Origin: Salinimicrobium xinjiangense DSM 19287
Lineage (GTDB): Bacteria; Bacteroidota; Bacteroidia; Flavobacteriales; Flavobacteriaceae
Direction of reading: 5' to 3'
DNA length: 43,563 nucleotides
NCBI RefSeq assembly: GCF_000423585.1
Contig: NZ_AUIG01000031.1
Coordinates: forward strand, 1 to 43,563
The position numbers and the translations under genes were made by a program. Positions 22,862-31,052 of the stretch are shown here, in pieces (position 1 is the stretch's first letter; the number at the start of each line of letters is the position of its first letter). The notes under the pieces are model-generated. The model did not search any database, was not told the origin of the DNA, and saw only the letters and a list, made by a program, of their open reading frames with translations.

Positions 22862-24958
22862 TCAACCCAGATGAAAGGTCGCGCTAGTCTGTAGCTTCTT
22901 AAATGATTTTTCCAACCGAATTCTTACATCCACAGCTATAAGATCTTTTTCAGTTGCCATAAGAGGATTGAGGTCCAGTTCTGCAATTTCGGGAACCATC
23001 ATCAGGAGATCAGAAATTTTTACGATAGTTTCAGCAAACAATGGGATGTTTATACCACTCTGACCTCTTATACCTTTTAGAATCGGAGCGGCCTTTAGGT
23101 CTTTGATCATGGATAAAGCCGTTTCGTATGAAACAGGAATCATAGAAGCCTTAATATCTTTTAGTACTTCCACAAAGATCCCTCCCAATCCGCATAAGAT
23201 CACGTGAGGAAAATTGGTTTCCTTCTTTGCCCCTATAAACAGTTCCATTCCTTTGATCATTGGCTGAACCAGAACAGAAGTTGCTCCTTCGATCTGCATT
23301 AGTTTATGGAAAGCTTCAGTCAGATCGCCGACATTAGAAATATTCAGAAGCACCCCACCCACATCAGATTTGTGCAAAGGTCCCTCAACCTTAAGGACTA
23401 CAGGATAAGTAACAGACTTCGAAACATTTTTTAGTTCTACCTCATCTTTAATGTAGTATGGAGTTGCAAACTTTACTCCGGCATATTCCAGTAAGGAAAT
23501 GGCCGCTGCTGTGGGCATATATCCATTTGGAAGGGTTTCTATCAATTTCCGGATTTCTCGGGGACTCCTGGTGTCAGAATTTCCGGTTTTTTGATACACC
23601 AGCTTATGATTATAAACTTTGGCTAAGGCATTTCCGAATAAAACTTCATCATGAAATGCAATATTACCTTTATGTATAAAATCATCAATTTCTGTCTTCA
23701 CATTAACCACTGAAGGTAAAATAGCATAAATGGGTTTTTTAGAAGTTGTGATCTTTTCATCCAGCACGTCATACACATCATCCACTTCGGTTAAACCGGG
23801 ACTTCCAAAAATGACAGCCATTGCATCAATTTCAGGAGAGATTTCGCAATAATCGATAATGTCGCCTAATTGCTGAGCGTTGCCTGTTGCTAAAAAATCG
23901 ATAGGGTTGGATACTGATGATCCGTCGAATAACTTGCTTAATAAAATTTCACTTTTTCTTCCCTCAAGCCGAGGAATTTTTAATCCGTTCTTTGATAAAA
24001 CATCCGTCAGCATTACAGCCGGGCCTCCGGCATGCGTGATGATGGCAATATTTTTACCTTCAGATTCTTTCTGCTGAAGTATACCGGCAACAGTAATAAG
24101 CTCCTCTCTGCCATAGCAGCGGAGTATTCCCGCTTTTTCAAATAGTGTATCTACAAAAACATCTGAATTGGCTATAGCCCCTGTATGTGATGAAGCCGCG
24201 CGGTTTCCTGCTTCTGAACTACCGGCCTTTATAGCCGCAATTTTGCAGCCTTTCCGGATCAACGAAGCTGTATGTTTTAAAAACTTCAGCGGATCTTTAA
24301 TGCTTTCGATATAAAGAAGTTTCACTTTTGAACTTGTTTCCTTTTCAAAAAACTCATCCAGATATTCCAGGATCTCCTCCACTCCTATCTGGGCAGAGTT
24401 TCCCACGGTATAAATACCCGAAAACCTGAGACCAAAACTTTTTGCAGCTTCAACTACGAAAACTGCTGTTGCGCCTGAACCTGATATGAATTCCACTCCT
24501 TTTTCGTCCAGCTTAGGAACGGGTGTCGTAAAAACTCCGGCATAATTCTTATTGATCAATCCAATATTATTAGGACCTAATAAACTACCGCCTGCGTCAG
24601 TGATCAGTTCAACAATTTCCCTTTCCAGCTTTGCACCGGCTTCATCCTTTTCACTAAAACCTGCCGAGAAAATGATAAACCCTTTTGTATTCTTTTGTTG
24701 CGCAAGAACTTTGACAGTTTCAACAACATATTTTGCAGCAATGGCAATTATCGCCAGATCTACATCGGGTAAATCATTAATGTCGGTATAAGATTTCATC
24801 CCCTGTATAATGTCCTGCCTGGGGTTGACAATAAATAATCGTCCCGGAAAATTATGGTGGATCAGATTTTTCAATACTCTGCCCCCGGGACTATGGATAT
24901 TATCAGATCCTCCAACAACGACAATACTTTCAGGTTGAATTAATTTGGAGTGAAGCAT
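22862..24958 (-). CDS. ADP-forming acyl-CoA synthetase (acetate--CoA ligase family)
   Basis: The 698-residue enzyme is a fused alpha-beta ACD. It converts acyl-CoA, ADP and phosphate to acid, CoA and ATP, giving ATP by substrate-level phosphorylation. The CoA-binding domain has VVVGGSDNIHSPGGRVLKNL (13-32). The succinyl-CoA-ligase-like domain has GPNNIGLIN and the phospho-His loop SSHTGAIANSD (H258). The ATP-grasp domain (about 480-690) has VVLKVEGPLHKSDVGGV, with the second His at 529, and GLGGIFVEVLKD. It neighbours an aminotransferase and IorAB, so an aryl- or branched acyl-CoA is a likely substrate. It is divergent from the aminotransferase and shares its promoter region. Confidence 0.9.
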   Translation of the reverse strand: MLHSKLIQPESIVVVGGSDNIHSPGGRVLKNLIHHNFPGRLFIVNPRQDIIQGMKSYTDINDLPDVDLAIIAIAAKYVVETVKVLAQQKNTKGFIIFSAGFSEKDEAGAKLEREIVELITDAGGSLLGPNNIGLINKNYAGVFTTPVPKLDEKGVEFISGSGATAVFVVEAAKSFGLRFSGIYTVGNSAQIGVEEILEYLDEFFEKETSSKVKLLYIESIKDPLKFLKHTASLIRKGCKIAAIKAGSSEAGNRAASSHTGAIANSDVFVDTLFEKAGILRCYGREELITVAGILQQKESEGKNIAIITHAGGPAVMLTDVLSKNGLKIPRLEGRKSEILLSKLFDGSSVSNPIDFLATGNAQQLGDIIDYCEISPEIDAMAVIFGSPGLTEVDDVYDVLDEKITTSKKPIYAILPSVVNVKTEIDDFIHKGNIAFHDEVLFGNALAKVYNHKLVYQKTGNSDTRSPREIRKLIETLPNGYMPTAAAISLLEYAGVKFATPYYIKDEVELKNVSKSVTYPVVLKVEGPLHKSDVGGVLLNISNVGDLTEAFHKLMQIEGATSVLVQPMIKGMELFIGAKKETNFPHVILCGLGGIFVEVLKDIKASMIPVSYETALSMIKDLKAAPILKGIRGQSGINIPLFAETIVKISDLLMMVPEIAELDLNPLMATEKDLIAVDVRIRLEKSFKKLQTSATFHLG

Positions 24959-25013
24959 AAGAAATAAGGAATTATAATGAATGTAAAGGAAGAAATTTAA
25001 AATAGGAGTTTAG

Positions 25014-25027
25014 CTGATATTCATCAC
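25014..25027. promoter_or_regulatory. CRP/FNR-like palindrome between ACD and aminotransferase genes
   Basis: CTGAT-ATTC-ATCAC fits the FNR form TTGAT-N4-ATCAA at 8 of 10 positions. It lies 56 bp upstream of the ACD start and 56 bp upstream of the aminotransferase start, in the shared divergent region. One such short site can arise by chance. Confidence 0.35.
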
Positions 25028-25083
25028 GATATATTTGATTTTCTCTTTGTTATTTTGATAAAACAGTCAAAACTTCTTAGACT

Positions 25084-26310
25084 ATGTATGCATTTTCGAG
25101 AGCAGTCAATTCCATGCATTCAGAGGACGTTAAAAAATTAATGAAACAGGCTTCCGGAAAGAACCTCATCTCTTTTGCCGGAGGTATGCCCAATAATGAT
25201 CTCTTTCCGGTAAACCAGATTGATGAGATCTATAATTCTTTGCCTGATGACATTAAAAAATTATGTTTTCAATATGGGCCCACTTCCGGTTACCCTCCTC
25301 TGGTGAATTCCCTTCGAAGCTTATTGGAACAAAAAGGCTTGACTGTTGGCAACAATAAGATCCTGATCACTACCGGTTCCCTACAAGCCATTTCCATTAT
25401 TACCCAGGAATTTGTAAATGAAGGAGATATCATATTAACAGAGAATCCCTGTTTTGTGGGAGCCCTTTCAGTTTTTGAGACTTTTGGAGCCGAAATCCAC
25501 AGCATACCAATTGATAAAGATGGTATAGATATTCAAGCCTTAAAAAGGAAAATTGATTCTTTAGACAGAACACCTAAATTCTTGTACGTTACGCCCAATT
25601 ACCATAATCCCGCGGGAATTATTTACTCCCCTGAAAGAAAGAAGGAACTTCTGGAAGTTTTATCCGGTACAGGAATAATTCTGCTCGAAGATGATGCCTA
25701 CAGTGACCTGTATTTCAGTGAAGAGGAAAAATACCTGACAAAAGCCATGAAATCTTATGGAGTTGAGGATGTGGAAATAATTTATACAGGATCATTTTCA
25801 AAGATCCTGGGTCCGGGATTTAGATTGGGATACATGCTTTCTTCGGAAGAGATCTTTGAAAAAGCGGAATCTGTTAAACAAGCCCTGGATGCCTGTACCT
25901 CCAGTTTTATGCAAATACTGGCAAATGAATTTCTGGTACAAAATAAACTGGAGCCTTATTTGACATTTTTGAGAAGTGAATATCAGGAACGCCGGGATTT
26001 GCTTCAGAAATATTTGAATACCTATATGCCAAAGGAAATCACCTGGAATGAACCCAAAGGAGGTTTCTATATCTGGCTTAAATTACCGCCTCATATTAAG
26101 TCCACTGATATATTCAATAAAAGTGTCACTAAAGGAGTTGTATTCGTAACGGGTCGAACCTTTGATCCCGCCGGTAAAAAGGATGACAGATTACGATTGT
26201 CCTATTCCAATATGCCAAAGGCCCAAATTGAAAAAGGGGTCATGATCTTGTCTGAAGCAATAAAAAAGGTACTTCAGGATTCTGAAATGCTCCTTTCAGA
26301 AAAAGGTTGA
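25084..26310 (+). CDS. PLP-dependent aminotransferase (2-aminoadipate/aromatic type)
   Basis: The 408-residue fold-type I enzyme is close to LysN/ARO8-like and MocR-type aminotransferase domains but has no DNA-binding domain. It has ISFAGGMPNNDLFPV (29-43), QYGPTSGYPPL (63-73), TTGSLQAIS, TPNYHNPAG (170-178), EDDAYSDLYF with D204 pairing to the PLP nitrogen, and SFSKILGPGFRLGY with the PLP lysine K240. Such enzymes deaminate aromatic amino acids, 2-aminoadipate or branched amino acids to 2-oxo acids. The neighbouring IorAB would oxidise the oxo acid, so an aromatic substrate is likely but not proven. Confidence 0.9.
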   Translation: MYAFSRAVNSMHSEDVKKLMKQASGKNLISFAGGMPNNDLFPVNQIDEIYNSLPDDIKKLCFQYGPTSGYPPLVNSLRSLLEQKGLTVGNNKILITTGSLQAISIITQEFVNEGDIILTENPCFVGALSVFETFGAEIHSIPIDKDGIDIQALKRKIDSLDRTPKFLYVTPNYHNPAGIIYSPERKKELLEVLSGTGIILLEDDAYSDLYFSEEEKYLTKAMKSYGVEDVEIIYTGSFSKILGPGFRLGYMLSSEEIFEKAESVKQALDACTSSFMQILANEFLVQNKLEPYLTFLRSEYQERRDLLQKYLNTYMPKEITWNEPKGGFYIWLKLPPHIKSTDIFNKSVTKGVVFVTGRTFDPAGKKDDRLRLSYSNMPKAQIEKGVMILSEAIKKVLQDSEMLLSEKG

Positions 26311-26354
26311 AAATGAATTAAAAGTTGTGTTCCAATATTCCATTTTTTTCCGGA

Positions 26355-26954
26355 TCATTTTTCGGCAGGAAGAGGGATTATGGCTTCACCTACTTTTTTA
26401 CCTTCAGAAAAAGCTTCCAGGTTTAACCTTATGATCTTTTCACTTTTATGCTGAAACAATGTCTTAATCGCCTGGACCAGGCTTTCTTCCGATAAAGGAA
26501 TAATTGCAGATGCCGCTCCCAACAATACCATATTCGCAACTTTTGAATTCCCAATGCTTTTGGCAATTTCTGTAGCATTTACAATCACGTGATTCGGATG
26601 CTTTTTGATTTCCTCAATCAGATCATCTTTTTTGGGATAATTAGGGGTATTTATGAAAGATTCTGAATCTGTCACCAGCCAGCCATCCTTTTTCAAAAAG
26701 GGAATATATCGCAACAATTCCATAGGTTCTACCGATAAGATCAAATCAGCTTTTCCCTCCGGAATGAGATCAGAGAATATTTGTTTATCAGATATCCTTA
26801 CATGTGATTGCACGGCACCGCCGCGTTGGCTCATCCCATGAACTTCTGATTGTTTAATGAAAAAATTCTGGTTTAGAGCAGCTGTATCCAGGACCGCAGC
26901 AATGGTTAGAATCCCCTGGCCACCAACACCTGATAAAATAATATTTGTTGTCAT
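26355..26954 (-). CDS. iorB: Indolepyruvate oxidoreductase subunit beta
   Basis: The 199-residue protein is the gamma-domain-type subunit of 2-oxoacid:ferredoxin oxidoreductases, which binds CoA. It has LSGVGGQGILTIAAVL (7-22), SEVHGMSQRGGAVQSHVRI (37-55) and the conserved LGAASAIIPLS near 145. With IorA it oxidises aryl-pyruvates to aryl-acetyl-CoA. It lies 37 bp downstream of iorA on the same strand and is convergent with the aminotransferase, with only 44 bp between them. Confidence 0.93.
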   Translation of the reverse strand: MTTNIILSGVGGQGILTIAAVLDTAALNQNFFIKQSEVHGMSQRGGAVQSHVRISDKQIFSDLIPEGKADLILSVEPMELLRYIPFLKKDGWLVTDSESFINTPNYPKKDDLIEEIKKHPNHVIVNATEIAKSIGNSKVANMVLLGAASAIIPLSEESLVQAIKTLFQHKSEKIIRLNLEAFSEGKKVGEAIIPLPAEK

Positions 26955-26991
26955 CTTATTTAATTTTCCTGTTCTTAAAAGGTCTCGAATC

Positions 26992-28605
26992 CTAATTCAA
27001 TGCCGCAATCCTGGCTTTTATCTCTTCTTTTTGATCCCTGGATAATCTTACACAAGGTCTTTCAGAAATAATGACTGAAACCCCTTTATATTTAAGTTCC
27101 TTTCGCAGTACTTCTACGTTTTCTTCATGGTTCTTTTTAAGAGGCACTATAGTTTTCAGATGATCGGGATCAACACCGATTCCTAAACAGATCTTTTTTA
27201 ATCTTCCTACTGCAGTCGATTCCTGGGCGCCGGTCATCGCAACAGCAGAGTTATCTGAGATTATGATCGTAATTGGAGTATTCTCAGATACGGCGTCCAA
27301 AAGTCCTGTCATACCGGAATGGGTGAAAGTTGAATCGCCAATAACCGCAATAGCATTCTCCATTCCCGCATCTGCAGCTCCTTTTGCCATCGTTATGGAT
27401 GCTCCCATATCTATAAGGGTATTGATAGTATTCAAAGGTGGTAAAGCACCCAGGGCATAACAGCCAATATCTCCAAAAATGTTCTTGTTTCCTATCTCAG
27501 GAATTAACTCATTTATAGTATTAAAAAGATCTGTATGACCACAACCTTCACATAGTTGTGGCGGCCTGGGAGTAACTATAGATGGAACAGGTTCTATCTT
27601 ATTACCGAAAAGCCCCAGGGATTTTCCCACTATATTAGGGTTCTGTTCTCCTGTTCTTGGAAGATCCCCTGATAATTTTCCTTTTATTTTGTCATTTGAA
27701 TCAAAATAATTGTGCAGCAACTCCTCTACTAAAGGATAACCGTCTTCTACAACCAGGATCTTTTCGCAATGTTGGTGCAATATTTTCACCTTTTCCCTGG
27801 GCAAAGGATATTGAGACACTTTCAAAACTGAATACGAACTTTCATCTTCTCCAATATTTTCCATCACATAATTATAGGCTATCCCACATGCTATAATCCC
27901 AATATTTTTATTTTTCCCTAAAGTCAGGTTGTTTAAGAACGAATTTTCGGAATGATCTATTAAAGCATCCTGTTTACCGATTAACAGATCAAACTGCTTT
28001 CTGGCATTCATGGGAAGTAAAGCAAATCGAGAGGTATCTGATGGTAAGTTGATTTCATTTGGATCACGTCTTTCTTTTACCACTATACCTGCCCGGGAAT
28101 GGGATAAACGGGTTACCATTCTTAATAACACCGGCAATTTCAACTCTTCTGAAAGATCAAAGGCGTAAAACATCATATCATAAGCCTCCTGTTGATTTGA
28201 TGGTTCAAGGATTGGGATCATTGCAAATTTCCCATAGTAGCGGGAATCCTGTTCGTTCTGGGAAGAGTGCATTGAAGGGTCATCTGCTACTACAACTACA
28301 AGTCCGCCGTTCACTCCGGAAACAGCCATATTCATAAAAACATCTGAAGCTACATTTAATCCCACATGCTTCATAACTACCATTGCTCTCTTGCCGACAT
28401 AAGACATGCCTAAAGCCGCTTCCATGGCCGTTTTTTCATTAACAGACCATGTGGTATGTATCTTTAGCTCCTTTGCAAGTTTTGACCTTTGAATGTATTC
28501 GGTAATTTCAGTTGAAGGGGTGCCGGGATAGGCATATACTCCGGACAATCCCGCATCGATACTACCCTGAGCAAGTGCTTCATTACCTAATAATAAACTT
28601 TTCAT
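26992..28605 (-). CDS. iorA: Indolepyruvate oxidoreductase subunit alpha, no C-terminal ferredoxin domain
   Basis: With the ATG at 28605 (family start KSLLLGNEALAQG) the protein has 537 residues; an ATG 51 bp upstream is also in frame. The pyrimidine-binding domain shows YPGTPSTEI (26-34) and SVNEKTAMEAALG with the catalytic Glu (54-66). The TPP domain shows CEGCGHTDLF (352-361) and the Mg-binding GDSTFTHSG. Archaeal IorA has about 90 further residues with two 4Fe-4S clusters. Here the chain stops right after ERPCVRLSRDQKEEI, so no ferredoxin clusters are encoded. I believe other Bacteroidota IorA are similarly short. Electrons would need a separate carrier. Confidence 0.92.
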   Translation of the reverse strand: MKSLLLGNEALAQGSIDAGLSGVYAYPGTPSTEITEYIQRSKLAKELKIHTTWSVNEKTAMEAALGMSYVGKRAMVVMKHVGLNVASDVFMNMAVSGVNGGLVVVVADDPSMHSSQNEQDSRYYGKFAMIPILEPSNQQEAYDMMFYAFDLSEELKLPVLLRMVTRLSHSRAGIVVKERRDPNEINLPSDTSRFALLPMNARKQFDLLIGKQDALIDHSENSFLNNLTLGKNKNIGIIACGIAYNYVMENIGEDESSYSVLKVSQYPLPREKVKILHQHCEKILVVEDGYPLVEELLHNYFDSNDKIKGKLSGDLPRTGEQNPNIVGKSLGLFGNKIEPVPSIVTPRPPQLCEGCGHTDLFNTINELIPEIGNKNIFGDIGCYALGALPPLNTINTLIDMGASITMAKGAADAGMENAIAVIGDSTFTHSGMTGLLDAVSENTPITIIISDNSAVAMTGAQESTAVGRLKKICLGIGVDPDHLKTIVPLKKNHEENVEVLRKELKYKGVSVIISERPCVRLSRDQKEEIKARIAALN

Positions 28606-28850
28606 CTGTTTAAATTTGATATGCGTATGAGGCAATGGTTCGATCTTCCCAACCATCCCTTAAAACGTTGTAGTTGTGCAACCAAATTAAAAGGTTCGGC
28701 ACAAAAAAAGTATGATCTAGGTCATGCCCAATTGCTATCAACAGCACAGGTCGGCATTGTCTGAGATTAGGTAACAGCAGTAGTTAAATATGTTTCTAAA
28801 AGTAAATTTTGAAAAATGTGTAAGGAATATTTTCGGGTACAGGTCTTCTA
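28606..28850. other. Gene-free stretch between iorA and hsp20
   Basis: The stretch contains the iorAB promoter and palindrome (28702-28731) and, further left, a small dyad GTTGTGCAAC near 28672. Between about 28740 and 28850 I see no gene, promoter match or repeat. Confidence 0.5.
28702..28731 (-). promoter_or_regulatory. iorAB promoter with CRP/FNR-like palindrome
   Basis: On the minus strand TTG (28731-28729) and TACTTTTTTTG (28712-28702, the -7 box with a stretched T-run) are 16 bp apart. The spacer is occupied by the near-perfect palindrome ATGACCTAGATCAT (28712-28725), of the TGA-N6-TCA form used by CRP/FNR-family regulators. A site between the two boxes would suit repression better than activation. 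Confidence 0.4.
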
Positions 28851-28872
28851 AAAAAAAACGCCCCGAAGGGCG
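28851..28872 (-). terminator. hsp20 terminator
   Basis: On the minus strand CGCCC-TTCG-GGGCG, a stem with the very stable UUCG tetraloop, is followed by nine T. It lies 28 bp after the hsp20 stop. Confidence 0.92.
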
Positions 28873-28900
28873 CGTCTTTAAAAATCTCCTTTGTAAAAGA

Positions 28901-29347
28901 TTATTTAATATCGATCATTTTTTTCGCCTGTATTTTGGCATCTTCTCTTTTAGGAAGATCGATCTTAAGCACTCCGTCTTTGTATTCAGCTGAGATTTTT
29001 TCGCTGTCTACACTATCCGGCAGACTAAAGGCTCTCTTGAAGCTGCTGTAACTAAATTCACGACGGGTAAATCTTCCATTGTTATCTTTTTTTTCTTCTT
29101 CTCTCTTTTCTTCAGAAGAAATAGTCAGAACTCCGTTGTCAAGTTCCAGATTAAAATCTTTTTTTGTTTTTCCCGGAGCGGCAACTTCCAGGTGAAAAGC
29201 ATCATCATTTTCGGAGATGTTTACCGCGGGAACAGAGGTTCCAATACGATTCATTCCTGAATTCCCATTGTCCATCCAGTCGGTTTTAAACATATCATCA
29301 AAAATGGATGGAAGCCAGTTGTCTGTGTTTCTCTTCACAAGGTTCAT
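28901..29347 (-). CDS. Hsp20/alpha-crystallin family small heat-shock protein
   Basis: The 148-residue chaperone holds unfolding proteins in the cytosol. The N-terminus NLVKRNTDNWLPSIFDDMF is the usual Bacteroidota form. The alpha-crystallin domain (about 42-143) has VNISENDDAFHLEVAAPGK, then DNGVLTISSEEKREEEKKD and the closing YKDGVLKIDLPK. The family's C-terminal I-x-I anchor is not obvious; the protein ends AKIQAKKMIDIK. The ATG at 29347 is preferred to an upstream TTG that would add 25 residues of AT-rich leader. It has its own terminator. Confidence 0.95.
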   Translation of the reverse strand: MNLVKRNTDNWLPSIFDDMFKTDWMDNGNSGMNRIGTSVPAVNISENDDAFHLEVAAPGKTKKDFNLELDNGVLTISSEEKREEEKKDNNGRFTRREFSYSSFKRAFSLPDSVDSEKISAEYKDGVLKIDLPKREDAKIQAKKMIDIK

Positions 29348-29561
29348 AGCTATAATATTTTGGGTTAAACATTTTATTTTTCTAAAAAACCTAGTCAAAT
29401 TAAATACCACTCCCAATTTCAAGACTTTTTGACATTAATTTATCTAAAACAACCGCCAAGATGTCATTCTGAAGAAATATTTTAAATCCCCGGGTTAGTT
29501 TTAAGACCTGGAATTCTTTTATTCCTTATGATTGTTTATTTTTAGCCTTTCAAACCAAAAT

Positions 29562-29807
29562 ATGCCATTATCAAATAATGATATTTTCAAAAAGCTCCGG
29601 GTAGCACTTAAACTACGCGATGAGGATATCGTACACATCTGTTCTCTTGTAGATTTCAAGGTCACCAAAAGTGAGATCGGTGCAATATTCCGCAGTGAAG
29701 ATCACCCAAAGTACATGGAATGCGGAGATCAGTTTCTTCGGAATTTTCTCAACGGGCTGGTCATTTACAAAAGAGGACCTATGCCCAAAAAAGAAGAGAA
29801 AAAGTAG
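29562..29807 (+). CDS. Short DUF1456 (YehS-like) protein
   Basis: The 81-residue protein has a single DUF1456 repeat: SNNDIFKKLRVALKLRDED, then VDFKVTKSEIGAIFRSEDH and the closing FLRNFLNGLVIYKRGP. E. coli YehS and most annotated members carry two tandem repeats (about 150 residues), so this is a half-length form that probably dimerises. Function unknown. The C-terminus is Lys/Glu-rich (KKEEKK). The stop is 3 bp before the cysH start, so the two are co-transcribed; the link to sulfur assimilation is unexplained. Confidence 0.88.
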   Translation: MPLSNNDIFKKLRVALKLRDEDIVHICSLVDFKVTKSEIGAIFRSEDHPKYMECGDQFLRNFLNGLVIYKRGPMPKKEEKK

Positions 29808-29810
29808 CTG

Positions 29811-30500
29811 ATGGAGATCATTGCTGAAAAACGAGAGGTCACAGCTGCAGAAGTAGTCCGGTTAAATGAAAAATATAAGAATCTTAGTTTATCTGAAAGG
29901 ATAGCTGAAATTTACACAGACTTTAATCAGGCAGAAATTATGCTTACCAGCTCCTTCGCTGCCACCTCCGCTTTTCTTCTCAAGTTATTCTCGGATGTTA
30001 ACAGGGATCAACTGGTTTATTTCATTGATACAGGATACCATTTTGAAGAAACCATGGAATACCGGCAGCGCCTTACAGATCTTTATGGCCTGAAGGTGAA
30101 ATCAATTAGCGCGGTTAAAGAAGAACATGAATTCACTACAAAGGATGAGACCTGGAAGAAAAATCCTGATTTTTGCTGCCACATCAACAAAGTAAAACCT
30201 CTTGATGTGATCAAAGCGAAATACACGGTATGGGTAAGTGGTTTGATGGAGTGGCAAAGTGATCACAGAGCCTCCCTAAATATTTTTGAAAACCGGGGTG
30301 AGATCCTGAAATTTTACCCGCTACTGGATGTGAGCAGAGAGGAAAGAGATGAATATATAAAAACTCATAAATTACCTTTTCATCCCCTAGTTGCAAAAGG
30401 TTATAATTCAATTGGCTGCTCCCATTGTACTGTAGCAGGCGATGAGCGCAGCGGCCGCTGGAACAATAATCCAAAAACAGAATGCGGACTACATCTTTAA
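29811..30500 (+). CDS. cysH: Assimilatory APS reductase (4Fe-4S type)
   Basis: The 229-residue enzyme reduces adenylyl sulfate to sulfite using thioredoxin. The phosphosulfate-binding motifs are SSFAATSAFLL (47-57) and YFIDTGYHF (70-78). The iron-sulfur ligands CC at 122-123 and CxxC at 203-206 (GCSHC) are all present. They mark the APS-specific bacterial/plant-type enzyme as opposed to the cluster-free PAPS reductase of E. coli. GDERSGRW and the catalytic KTECGLHL end (C225) are intact. No other cys genes are adjacent. A bidirectional hairpin follows. Confidence 0.95.
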   Translation: MEIIAEKREVTAAEVVRLNEKYKNLSLSERIAEIYTDFNQAEIMLTSSFAATSAFLLKLFSDVNRDQLVYFIDTGYHFEETMEYRQRLTDLYGLKVKSISAVKEEHEFTTKDETWKKNPDFCCHINKVKPLDVIKAKYTVWVSGLMEWQSDHRASLNIFENRGEILKFYPLLDVSREERDEYIKTHKLPFHPLVAKGYNSIGCSHCTVAGDERSGRWNNNPKTECGLHL

Positions 30501-30507
30501 AATAAAA

Positions 30508-30536
30508 AAAATCCGGAGTGATGAGTTCCGGATTTT
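30508..30536. terminator. Bidirectional terminator after cysH
   Basis: AAAATCCGGA and TCCGGATTTT enclose GTGATGAGT, with A and T runs on both sides. It separates cysH (+) from the convergent secreted-protein gene (-). The loop contains TGATGAG, as does the next terminator at 31013. Confidence 0.85.
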
Positions 30537-30556
30537 GATTTGTAAAGACATTCTTC

Positions 30557-30880
30557 TTAACCCACTTTCTTAATTACAGTAAGTTCGTAAATCTTACCTT
30601 TCATCCAATCTGCAGGCAGTCTCCTGTTCTCAAGCCGGTTCTGGATGTATTCACCCACTTCCCGGTTAGAAGAAGCTACAGATAAGTTCTGGATTTTTTG
30701 ATCTTCAGAAATCGAAAAGAATACAGTTACTTCGACATCTTTGTTATCGCAGACCTTTATATCTGTCAACATTCTCTCAATCTCCACAGAAACTGAATCT
30801 GGAGTCTTAAAAGTTTCAGCTTTTACAGCTGAGGAAAGGATAATTGTAAATCCTACTAGCAACAATTTTAGATTTTTCAT
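30557..30880 (-). CDS. Small secreted protein, paralogue A
   Basis: The 107-residue protein has a signal peptide (KNLKLLLVGFTIILSSAVKA, cut near residue 21), so it is periplasmic or exported. The mature part has VEIERMLTD, then EVTVFFSISEDQKIQNLSV, SSNREVGEYIQNRLENRRL and KIYELTVIKK. The beta-alpha-beta pattern with a final strand is reminiscent of TonB C-terminal or secretin-like small domains, but I do not recognise a family. The next gene upstream (31053) is clearly a paralogue. An ECF-like promoter lies about 52 bp upstream. Confidence 0.75.
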   Translation of the reverse strand: MKNLKLLLVGFTIILSSAVKAETFKTPDSVSVEIERMLTDIKVCDNKDVEVTVFFSISEDQKIQNLSVASSNREVGEYIQNRLENRRLPADWMKGKIYELTVIKKVG

Positions 30881-30932
30881 GATGTTCGTTTTTAAATTAA
30901 TTAATGCGATTTGATTATTGATGATTTACTTT

Positions 30933-30961
30933 AAAGACTTCTGAAAGAAGTAGTTGTTACA
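30933..30961 (-). promoter_or_regulatory. ECF-sigma-like promoter of paralogue A
   Basis: On the minus strand TGTAAC (30961-30956), a 17-bp spacer and GTCTTT (30938-30933). The leader from here to the ATG is conserved with that of paralogue B, including a TTTAAAA-CGAAC-CATC-ATG-type end. Confidence 0.5.
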
Positions 30962-31012
30962 GGTATAGAGGAAAATTAACTTTTTATTATGATTTAAATT
31001 GTAAGGATAAAA

Positions 31013-31035
31013 AAACCCGGTGATGAGCCGGGTTT
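31013..31035 (-). terminator. Terminator after paralogue B
   Basis: AAACCCGG-TGATGAG-CCGGGTTT, with an A-rich left flank giving a T-run on the minus strand. It lies 18 bp after the stop of the gene at 31053, so the two paralogues are separate transcripts. Confidence 0.85.
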
Positions 31036-31052
31036 CTATAGAAAATAAAAAT

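Noticed and set aside
28790-28993. Plus-strand frame of 67 codons overlapping the hsp20 3' end and terminator
   Set aside because: It runs through a strong minus-strand terminator and into the reverse of hsp20, and has no protein-like composition.
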